In this document: positions 1 to 5,722 of the stretch, one piece after another
How the letters are laid out: every line of letters starts with the position of its first letter
How positions within the stretch are numbered: position 1 is the first letter of the stretch
Assembly: GCA_902784015.1 (NCBI GenBank)
Contig: CACZTC010000153.1
Span: 1 to 6,559 of the forward strand
DNA length: 6,559 bases
Reading direction: 5' to 3'
Source of the DNA: an uncultured Erysipelotrichaceae bacterium
GTDB lineage: Bacteria > Bacillota_I > Bacilli_A > Erysipelotrichales > Erysipelotrichaceae
Notes under the pieces: model-generated
Seen by the model: only the letters and a program-made list of their open reading frames with translations
Databases searched by the model: none
What the model was told of the DNA's origin: nothing
Translations under genes and position numbers: made by a program

Positions 1-174
1 AGAGATGAAAGACCTGGAGTTAAATTTAAAGATATGGAATTGATTGGTATCCCCTATCGTATAACTGTTGGTAAGGGTATTGCAGAAAATAAAGTGGAAT
101 TTAAAACTAGAGTTAAAGAAAAAGAAGATATAAATCTAGATGAAGTTATAGATAAAGTAAAAGAGCTATTGTAA
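1..174 (+). CDS. proS: Prolyl-tRNA synthetase, C-terminal end (partial)
   Basis: The 5' end of this gene lies outside the window; 57 codons and a TAA stop are visible. The visible peptide begins [20 protein letters not shown] and continues ITVGK. This is the characteristic end of the anticodon-binding domain of bacterial-type prolyl-tRNA synthetase, where an (R/K)-ERPG-x-K/M-F-x-D-x-(E/D)-LIGIP stretch is conserved. The enzyme charges tRNA-Pro with proline in the cytoplasm. After LIGIP the family has a short strand, a charged linker and a final helix, which matches the acidic/basic tail [15 protein letters not shown]. The gene converges on hydA with 17 nt between stop codons and is functionally unrelated to it. 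Its last codons form the left arm of a hairpin terminator. Identification rests on a short but highly distinctive segment; the editing and catalytic domains cannot be seen. Confidence 0.9.
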   Translation, partial: RDERPGVKFKDMELIGIPYRITVGKGIAENKVEFKTRVKEKEDINLDEVIDKVKELL

Positions 175-186
175 TAATAGCTCTTT
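160..186. terminator. Bidirectional rho-independent terminator between proS and hydA
   Basis: Bases 160-170 (AAAGAGCTATT) and 176-186 (AATAGCTCTTT) form a perfect 11-bp inverted repeat with a 5-nt loop (GTAAT). On the plus strand the stem is followed by a pyrimidine-rich run ending in TTTT (187-192). On the minus strand it is followed by TTTACTTTAT, so it can serve both convergent transcripts. The stem is AT-rich with few G-C pairs and the U tracts are interrupted, so efficiency may be moderate. The proS stop codon (172-174) lies in the loop and the hydA stop codon lies just outside the stem. Confidence 0.8.
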
Positions 187-191
187 CTCTT

Positions 192-1946
192 TTATAGAAT
201 GTGGAATTTATCTTTAGCTGAATAGCTTGTATGTAATAATTCTTCAGCTAATTCACTTCCAGGTTTACCTAAGAATTTATCATATAATTCTTGGATTTGT
301 GGGTTATCAGAACTTACTCTTAATTCACAAGATAAATCTTCATCATATAGAGCTTTCATTCTTAATTCTTTATAACCATAACCTAATTTGCCATTCTTAA
401 CTTTAGAAGCAACTATAGATTGGCCTCCACCATTAATACAGCCACCTGGACATCCCATGATTTCAATAAATGTATATTTTGATGTACCTGCTTTTACTTC
501 TTCTAATAATGGTTTAGCTGCAGACATTGATGAAGCAATCGCAATCCATAATTTTGTTCCATTTAAATCTACTTCTGCTTCTTTTACGCCAGCCATGCCA
601 CGACAAGCTTCAAAATCTACTTTTTCTAATTTCTTACCTTCTACTTGTTGTTTAACAGCACGTAATGCAGCTTCCATAACGCCACCAGTTGCACCAAAGA
701 TAACAGCACCACCAGTATAATCACCTAATAAATCTGGATCGAATGTATCATCTTCTAATTCAGACCATTCAACACCATTCATTTTGATTAATCTTGCGCA
801 TTCTCTAGTTGTTAATACAGCATCTACATCAACATATTCACCTGTATGATTCTCTGGTCTATGTATTTCGCTCTTTTTAGCTATACAAGGCATAATAGAT
901 ACAACGAATATATCTTTTGGATCAATTCCTTTATTCTTAGCCCAATATGTTTTACAAATAGCACCAAACATCATATGTGGAGATTTAGCTGTAGATACAT
1001 GTGGTAATAATTCTGGATATTCATATTCTATATATCTTACCCAGCCTGGAGAGCAGCTAGTAAACATAGGTAGTGTTCCACCATGTTGTACTCTTTCTAA
1101 TAATTCGTTACCTTCTTCCATGATTGTCAAGTCAGCAGCGAAATTAGTATCATATACTTTATCAAAACCACATTGTTTTAAAGCTGCAACCATCTTACCT
1201 GTTGCAAGAGTACCAATAGGATCTCCAAATTCTTCACCTATTGAAGCTCTAACAGCTGGAGCTGTTTGAACAACAACGGTCTTAGTTGGATCATTAATAG
1301 CATCAATTACTCTATCAATATCTTCTTTTTCAGTTAAAGCACCTACTGGACAGTTAATTACACATTGTCCACATTGCATACAGTTAACATCATTGAAACT
1401 AACATTATATGCAGGTCCCATAATTGTATCAAAGCCACGATTTTGTAAACCTAAAATACCTAAGCCTTGTACTTTCTTACATGTTTCAATGCAACGTGCA
1501 CACAATACACATTTTGAAGTATCTCTTACAATACCATAACTAGCATCTTCTAATGTTCTTTCAGTTTTTGCACCTTCAAATTTATTATCTCTAATACCTA
1601 ATTCTTCACATAAAGATTGAAGTTCACAATTTTGATTTCTCTTACAAGATAAACAATTCTTATTGTGATTAGACATTAATAATTCAACAGAATTCTTACG
1701 TCCTTTTAATGCTCTTTCAGAATTAACGAATACTTCCATGCCTTCTGTAACAGGAGTAGTACATGCAGATAATAATGTTCTACCATTTTTAACTTCTACT
1801 AGACATACTCTACAAGAACCTGATTTGTTAATATCTTTTAAATAACATAATGTAGGAATTCTAATGCCATTACTTCTAGCAGCTTCAAGAATAGTTTGAC
1901 CTTCTTCTGCTTGGATTTCTTTATTATTAATCTTTAAGTTAATCAT
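192..1946 (-). CDS. hydA: [FeFe]-hydrogenase catalytic subunit HydA (M3 type, NADH-linked)
   Basis: This cytoplasmic enzyme interconverts protons and H2 at an H-cluster and passes electrons along bound iron-sulfur clusters to HydB. Domains in the 584 residues: plant-type [2Fe-2S] (C34, C45, C48, C62); a His-Cys [4Fe-4S] site (H94, C98, C101, C107); two ferredoxin-type [4Fe-4S] sites (C146/149/152/156 and C189/192/195/199); the H-cluster domain (about 222-515); and a C-terminal small-subunit-like region (about 520-575). H-cluster motifs are TSCSPGW (296-302), MPCIAKKSE (352-360) and MGCPGGCINGGG (497-508). The expected proton-path residues E278, E281, S318 and C298 are present. Length and architecture fit the M3/group A3 class of multimeric hydrogenases. 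The oddity is S299, where Clostridium pasteurianum CpI has the cubane ligand C300. The gene starts at ATG 12 nt after hydB with a strong SD, and it is the last gene of the operon. Confidence 0.96.
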   Translation of the reverse strand: MINLKINNKEIQAEEGQTILEAARSNGIRIPTLCYLKDINKSGSCRVCLVEVKNGRTLLSACTTPVTEGMEVFVNSERALKGRKNSVELLMSNHNKNCLSCKRNQNCELQSLCEELGIRDNKFEGAKTERTLEDASYGIVRDTSKCVLCARCIETCKKVQGLGILGLQNRGFDTIMGPAYNVSFNDVNCMQCGQCVINCPVGALTEKEDIDRVIDAINDPTKTVVVQTAPAVRASIGEEFGDPIGTLATGKMVAALKQCGFDKVYDTNFAADLTIMEEGNELLERVQHGGTLPMFTSCSPGWVRYIEYEYPELLPHVSTAKSPHMMFGAICKTYWAKNKGIDPKDIFVVSIMPCIAKKSEIHRPENHTGEYVDVDAVLTTRECARLIKMNGVEWSELEDDTFDPDLLGDYTGGAVIFGATGGVMEAALRAVKQQVEGKKLEKVDFEACRGMAGVKEAEVDLNGTKLWIAIASSMSAAKPLLEEVKAGTSKYTFIEIMGCPGGCINGGGQSIVASKVKNGKLGYGYKELRMKALYDEDLSCELRVSSDNPQIQELYDKFLGKPGSELAEELLHTSYSAKDKFHIL

Positions 1947-1952
1947 TTTCAG

Positions 1953-1960
1953 CCCCTCCT
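1953..1960 (-). promoter_or_regulatory. Ribosome binding site of hydA
   Basis: Read on the minus strand this is AGGAGGGG, six nucleotides before the hydA ATG. It overlaps the hydB stop codon (TAG), so termination of hydB and initiation of hydA are adjacent. It fixes the hydA start at 1946. Confidence 0.85.
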
Positions 1961-3761
1961 ATTTTCTTTCTACTGCTCCAAAGTTACAGCTTGTCATACA
2001 TGTACCACACTTGATACATTTTTCAGTATCGATGACATATGCAACTTTACCTGGCTCTCCACTAATACATTCTACTGGACAGTTTCTAGCACACATTGAG
2101 CACTTCTTACATTTATCAGGATCAATATAATACTCTAAGAGGTTTTTACAAACACCAGCTGGACATTTCTTTTCTAAGATATGAGCTTCATATTCATTTC
2201 TAAAGCTCTTTAATGTAGATAGAATTGGATTAGGAGCTGTTTGGCCTAGTCCACATAATGCAGTATCTTTGATTTCATAACAGAGTTCTTCCATTTCTTC
2301 TAACATTTCCATAGTGCCTTCGCCTTCTGTTATCTTTGTTAGCATTTCTAGAAGTCTCTTTGTACCGATGCGGCATGGACTACATTTACCACATGATTCA
2401 TCACATATGAATTCCATATAGAATTTAGCGACATCGACCATACAGTTATCTTCATCAAGTACAATCATACCGCCAGATCCCATCATTGAGCCTGCTGCAA
2501 CTAAGTTATCATAATCAATTGGTGTATCTAATTCTTTTTCTGTTAAACATCCACCAGAAGGACCACCAGTTTGAACAGCTTTGAATGCTTTATTATTAGG
2601 ACATCCGCCACCAATTTCATAAATAATTTCTCTTAAAGTTGTACCCATAGGCACTTCAACTAAGCCGGTATTTTTAATCTTTCCACCTAAAGCGAATACT
2701 TTAGTACCTTTAGATTTTTCTGTACCAATAGAAGAATACCAATCTGCACCTTTATGAATAATTTGTGCGATATTTGCGATTGTTTCAACATTATTAATTG
2801 ATGTTGGCTTACCCCATACACCTGATACTGCAGGGAATGGTGGCTTTGGTGTAGGCATACCACGTTTACCCTCAATTGAAGCAATTAAAGCAGTCTCTTC
2901 ACCACATACGAAAGCGCCAGCACCTAATCTGATTTCTAAATCAAAATCAAAACCAGAATTAAAGATATTTTCACCTAATAAGCCATATTCTTTTGCTTGA
3001 TCAATGGCGATTTTTAATCTTTGTACGGCAATTGGATATTCTGCACGGATATAAATATAACCCTTATGAGATCCAACTGCATAAGCCATAATAGTCATAC
3101 CTTCAATAACGGCATGAGGATCACCTTCAAGGATTGATCTATCCATGAATGCTCCAGGGTCTCCTTCATCGGCATTACATATTACATATTTTTCATCTCC
3201 TGGTTGATCAGCTTCGAATTGCCATTTAACGCCAGTTGGGAAACCAGCTCCACCTCTACCTCTTAAACCAGATGCTTTAACTTCATCGATTACTTGTTGA
3301 GGTGTCATTTCAGATAATACTTTACCTAAGGCTTGATAACCATCCATAGCGATATATTCTTGAATATCTTCTGGATCAATCTTACCGCAGTTTCTTAAAG
3401 CTATTCTTTCTTGCTTTTCATAAAATTTAATTTTATTAATATCTAATATTTTTTCTTTTGTTTCTAAATCTTCATCAGATAATTGTAAGTCTGTTACTAC
3501 TCTACCTTTATATACATGCTCACTTACGATTCTTTCAACATCTTCTAGTTTTACATGGCTATAAAATACATTATCAGGATAAATAGCAACAATAGGTCCT
3601 TTTTGGCATAAACCAAAACAACCTGTTTTTACAACATTTACTTCATTACTTAATTCATACTTTTCCAAGGTTTTAACAAACTCATCATAAATTTCTGCTG
3701 ATTTACTAGCTGTACAACCAGTACCAGCACACATTAGTACATTTAAACGATAATTAGGCAT
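1959..3761 (-). CDS. hydB: NADH-dependent [FeFe]-hydrogenase flavoprotein subunit HydB (NuoF-like)
   Basis: This subunit binds FMN and NAD(H) and exchanges electrons with HydA. In electron-bifurcating HydABC enzymes it is the site where NADH and ferredoxin electrons meet. Domains in the 600 residues: an N-terminal thioredoxin-like [2Fe-2S] domain (C11, C16, C48, C52); the NuoF/51-kDa FMN-NADH domain with the glycine-rich GLRGRGGAGFPTGVKW (165-180), NADEGDPGAF (196-205) and CGEETALIASIEGKRG (286-301); an SLBB-like segment (about 350-430); the NuoF [4Fe-4S] site (C457, C460, C463, C503); and two ferredoxin [4Fe-4S] sites (C551/554/557/561 and C582/585/588/592). This fused N- and C-terminal arrangement is typical of HydB and differs from respiratory NuoF, which lacks both additions. 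H527, C533 and C538 lie before the last ferredoxin domain and may form a metal site. The ATG follows the upstream stop by 2 nt, and GAAGG nine nucleotides before it is a modest SD. Bifurcation versus plain NADH oxidation cannot be decided from sequence. Confidence 0.95.
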   Translation of the reverse strand: MPNYRLNVLMCAGTGCTASKSAEIYDEFVKTLEKYELSNEVNVVKTGCFGLCQKGPIVAIYPDNVFYSHVKLEDVERIVSEHVYKGRVVTDLQLSDEDLETKEKILDINKIKFYEKQERIALRNCGKIDPEDIQEYIAMDGYQALGKVLSEMTPQQVIDEVKASGLRGRGGAGFPTGVKWQFEADQPGDEKYVICNADEGDPGAFMDRSILEGDPHAVIEGMTIMAYAVGSHKGYIYIRAEYPIAVQRLKIAIDQAKEYGLLGENIFNSGFDFDLEIRLGAGAFVCGEETALIASIEGKRGMPTPKPPFPAVSGVWGKPTSINNVETIANIAQIIHKGADWYSSIGTEKSKGTKVFALGGKIKNTGLVEVPMGTTLREIIYEIGGGCPNNKAFKAVQTGGPSGGCLTEKELDTPIDYDNLVAAGSMMGSGGMIVLDEDNCMVDVAKFYMEFICDESCGKCSPCRIGTKRLLEMLTKITEGEGTMEMLEEMEELCYEIKDTALCGLGQTAPNPILSTLKSFRNEYEAHILEKKCPAGVCKNLLEYYIDPDKCKKCSMCARNCPVECISGEPGKVAYVIDTEKCIKCGTCMTSCNFGAVERK

Positions 3762-3763
3762 CC

Positions 3764-4141
3764 TTATTTACCTTCATTCTTTCTAGCTGCTTCCACAGTA
3801 TATTCTTCAACAATATTACCCTTACCAATGTGCTCTTCAAGGATTTTAATAGCTTTATCAGGATCTACATGTACATATGTTGTATGACCTTCATTCTTGT
3901 CGAATACTTCAACAATTGGTTCATAAACACACATACCAATACATCCTGTTTGAGTTATCGTACAGTTGTAATTATTATTGGCTGTTTCTTCTACTAATTT
4001 GTTTAAAACTGGTCTTGCTCCTGCGGCAATACCACAAGTAGCCATACCAACAACTACACGATAATCCTTTCCTCCTTCACGCATTTCCACTTTTTTAAGG
4101 GCTTGTTCACGTAACTTTTTTAAATCTTCTAAGCTCTTCAT
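3764..4141 (-). CDS. Small thioredoxin-like [2Fe-2S] ferredoxin-domain protein of the hydrogenase operon
   Basis: This 125-residue protein has the fold signature of the thioredoxin-like [2Fe-2S] family, which includes NuoE C-termini and the HydB N-terminus. ATCGIAAGARPV (35-46) is the first cluster loop, TQTGCIGMC (63-71) the second, and EPIVEVF (74-80) the strand after it. Likely ligands are C36, C67 and C71. The fourth cysteine, expected about five residues after C36 as in HydB, is absent, and the only other cysteine is C60. A charged N-terminal helix (about 1-25) precedes the domain. The protein is shorter than NuoE/HydC (about 160 residues) and lacks its N-terminal helical bundle. It probably relays electrons to HydB or is a structural subunit, but this is inferred from its place directly before hydB. 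Its ATG overlaps the upstream TGA (ATGA), and a strong SD supports that start. It might be annotated as a NuoE-like subunit or HydD. Confidence 0.85.
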   Translation of the reverse strand: MKSLEDLKKLREQALKKVEMREGGKDYRVVVGMATCGIAAGARPVLNKLVEETANNNYNCTITQTGCIGMCVYEPIVEVFDKNEGHTTYVHVDPDKAIKILEEHIGKGNIVEEYTVEAARKNEGK

Positions 4142-4692
4142 ACATTATCCTCCTCAGCTTGTTTTATTCCTTGGTTAATATAGTCTTTTATCCATAATAA
4201 TATTTCTGGTTCAATAAGACTTACACCATCCAATTCTTTCTTTATTTCATTACTTGAGAATATAAATGATTCCTTATCATTATTATATTCTAAAGTAAAG
4301 TCTAAGTCTTCATTAGCTTGTATACTAGACATACATATTTCACCAATATCTCCTAATTCTGGAGTGTCTATATGACTTTTTTGTATACTTGCTTTAACTT
4401 TAGTTCCTATTCCTTCCTCACTGGATATTTCGAATATCCCATTACATGAATCACATAAACCTTTTAAGAAAGCTAAACCCATACCTATTTTTCTGGTTTT
4501 TCTTGAAGTAGAGAATGGACTAGCTGCTTTTTTTGCGGTTTCTTCATTCATGCCTTTACCATTATCTTCAACACTAATTTCAATAATATCTTCTTTAATA
4601 GAATTCTTTATCTTTAATAATATTTTAGAAGCTCCTGCTGCAATACTATTCATTAATATTTCAATAATATGCATTGCTAAATCTTCCATCAT
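4138..4692 (-). CDS. Small GHKL-type ATP-binding protein (HATPase_c), hydrogenase-associated
   Basis: The first ~105 of 184 residues form a histidine-kinase-type ATPase domain. The N-box is in HIIEILMNSIAAGAS (8-22, with N15 as the Mg/ATP residue), the G1 box is DNGKGM (43-48), an F-box-like PFSTSR spans 59-64, and the G2 box is GMGLAF (70-75). There is no dimerisation/phospho-acceptor (HisKA) domain, sensor region or membrane segment, so it is not a complete sensor kinase. It resembles stand-alone kinases of the anti-sigma type or an isolated HATPase module. Residues ~106-184 are an acidic tail of no recognised family. Such stand-alone ATPases are known beside HydB-type genes in clostridia, where their role is unproven. 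Two adjacent Met codons give a start ambiguity of one residue. The first ATG overlaps the upstream TGA by 4 bp, and only a weak GTGGGG lies upstream, suggesting translational coupling. It may phosphorylate or bind a partner encoded in the same operon; this is inference. Confidence 0.85.
   Translation of the reverse strand: MMEDLAMHIIEILMNSIAAGASKILLKIKNSIKEDIIEISVEDNGKGMNEETAKKAASPFSTSRKTRKIGMGLAFLKGLCDSCNGIFEISSEEGIGTKVKASIQKSHIDTPELGDIGEICMSSIQANEDLDFTLEYNNDKESFIFSSNEIKKELDGVSLIEPEILLWIKDYINQGIKQAEEDNV
4148..4155 (-). promoter_or_regulatory. Ribosome binding site of the small [2Fe-2S] protein gene
   Basis: The minus strand reads GAGGAGGA six nucleotides before the ATG at 4141. It lies inside the last codons of the upstream ATPase gene and decides the start, which overlaps that gene's stop codon. 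Confidence 0.8.
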
Positions 4693-5390
4693 ATTAAACT
4701 ACCCCACAATCTTTCAAATATACTATCTTGTAAGAAATTTTCTTTTTCTGAAATATCTGTTAAATAATGTGCATCACTATCAATAAACCAAATAGTATCT
4801 TCTTCTTTAATCCATTTATGTGTTTGTAATACTTTTAATTTTTGTTCATTAGATTTAACTTCTATACCATCATAAGGTAAGCCTTTAGGAATAAATCCTA
4901 ATTGTGTAGTAATAGAATTTTGTCTATCTAAGACATGGGCTAAGATTGCTATGCCACCATATTCATGAATTGCATCAATACATTCTTCTATTGAAGCATT
5001 TAATGATACTAATAATAAATTCTCTTCTTCAGCTATTATTTCATCATTTTCATTCATGATATATTCATTCCCAAAATAATTAATATCATTTTGAATCTTA
5101 GGCATTTTTTCATCTATCCAAGTTTGGAATATCTTAGCTTTTTCTAAGGTATTAAATATACCTAAACAATGCACTTCTTCACTAGTTTGCAGTTCACAGC
5201 CATATAAAAGCTTTAATGGTAGACCTTTACATACTTTATCTATAGCATCTAATTGTTTGGTTGAATTATGATCTGTAACAGCTATAATATCTAATTCTTT
5301 AATTAATGCCATATTACATATATTGTTTGGGGTCATATCATTTTCTGCACATGGTGATAAACAAGAATGCATATGTAAATCGTAAAACAT
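4689..5390 (-). CDS. PHP-domain metal-dependent phosphoesterase
   Basis: This 233-residue cytoplasmic protein is a stand-alone PHP (polymerase and histidinol phosphatase) domain, a fold that hydrolyses phosphoesters using two or three bound metal ions. Visible metal-ligand motifs are DLHMHS (4-9, H6 and H8), TDHN (39-42, D40 and H41), E66 in GCELQTSEEVHCLG with H74, H152 in LAHVLDRQ, and DSDAH (204-208). The metal site therefore looks complete and the enzyme active. No signal peptide or membrane segment is seen. The substrate is unknown: PHP proteins act on histidinol phosphate, nucleotides and other phosphate esters, and nothing here points to histidine synthesis. Its placement between DRTGG and ATPase genes suggests that it removes or degrades a phosphate-based signal or by-product linked to the hydrogenase, which is inference. 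The start is supported by AGGAG at 5395-5399 and a 1-bp stop/start overlap (TAATG) with the upstream gene. Confidence 0.88.
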   Translation of the reverse strand: MFYDLHMHSCLSPCAENDMTPNNICNMALIKELDIIAVTDHNSTKQLDAIDKVCKGLPLKLLYGCELQTSEEVHCLGIFNTLEKAKIFQTWIDEKMPKIQNDINYFGNEYIMNENDEIIAEEENLLLVSLNASIEECIDAIHEYGGIAILAHVLDRQNSITTQLGFIPKGLPYDGIEVKSNEQKLKVLQTHKWIKEEDTIWFIDSDAHYLTDISEKENFLQDSIFERLWGSLI

Positions 5391-5722
5391 TATACTCCTA
5401 ATTCTACTAGCTTTTTACATGTATCAAATGAACTTAAATGGCTTTCAATTAATATTAAGCCTTCTTCTTTAGCTGCTTCTAACATTTCATCACTAATATT
5501 TGCATTATCCGCAATAATGACACAAGAGAATTCTCTTAATAGAGCGACTGCAACTACATTAGTATGTACTTGAACAGTAACCCAAGCAGCATCAGGATTA
5601 CCATTACCCATAACCCAGCTCAATAAATCTCCAACATAGGCACCTTTTATTTCTCTATCAAGGTCCATATCTTCAGTAACTAAATCCCAAGTTGTTTTTT
5701 CTAATAATTCCTTAACTTTCAT
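5390..5722 (-). CDS. DRTGG domain-containing protein
   Basis: This 110-residue protein is almost entirely a DRTGG-like domain. An N-terminal helix and strand (1-15) precede GAYVGDLLSWVMGNGNPDAA (27-46). The strand WVTVQVHTNVVAVALLREFSC follows (47-67), then the hydrophobic strand VIIADNA (68-74), a helix (77-87) and the terminal LILIESHLSSFDTCKKLVEL (89-108). In the DRTGG family a GDLLS-type motif is followed by an ITVQ-type strand, a VAVA strand, a VII strand and a final threonine/aspartate switch-like (S/D)-x-F/Y-(D/E) turn, all matched here. The domain usually sits beside CBS domains or in phosphotransacetylase and is thought to be regulatory and ligand-binding, with no catalytic residues known. 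No membrane segment is seen. The start is fixed by a strong SD; the gene overlaps its upstream neighbour by 11 bp and its downstream neighbour by 1 bp. A sensory or adaptor role for the hydrogenase is inference. Confidence 0.82.
   Translation of the reverse strand: MKVKELLEKTTWDLVTEDMDLDREIKGAYVGDLLSWVMGNGNPDAAWVTVQVHTNVVAVALLREFSCVIIADNANISDEMLEAAKEEGLILIESHLSSFDTCKKLVELGV

Noticed and set aside
388..720. Plus-strand open frame of 110 codons
   Set aside because: It lies wholly inside hydA in the opposite direction, has low-complexity, threonine/proline-rich translation matching no family, and no SD. It is a shadow of the HydA H-cluster domain coding sequence.
1947..1958. A promoter or terminator between hydB and hydA
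   Set aside because: Only 12 nt separate the genes and they hold the hydA SD; there is no hairpin and no room for promoter elements.
2687..2884. Minus-strand open frame of 65 codons
   Set aside because: It is out of frame within hydB, and its product is a leucine/valine/glutamine-rich run without recognisable features. A shadow frame.
4550..4786. Plus-strand open frame of 78 codons, isoleucine-rich and membrane-like
   Set aside because: It is antisense across the start of the ATPase gene and the end of the PHP gene. The apparent hydrophobicity comes from AT-rich antisense codons; there is no SD.
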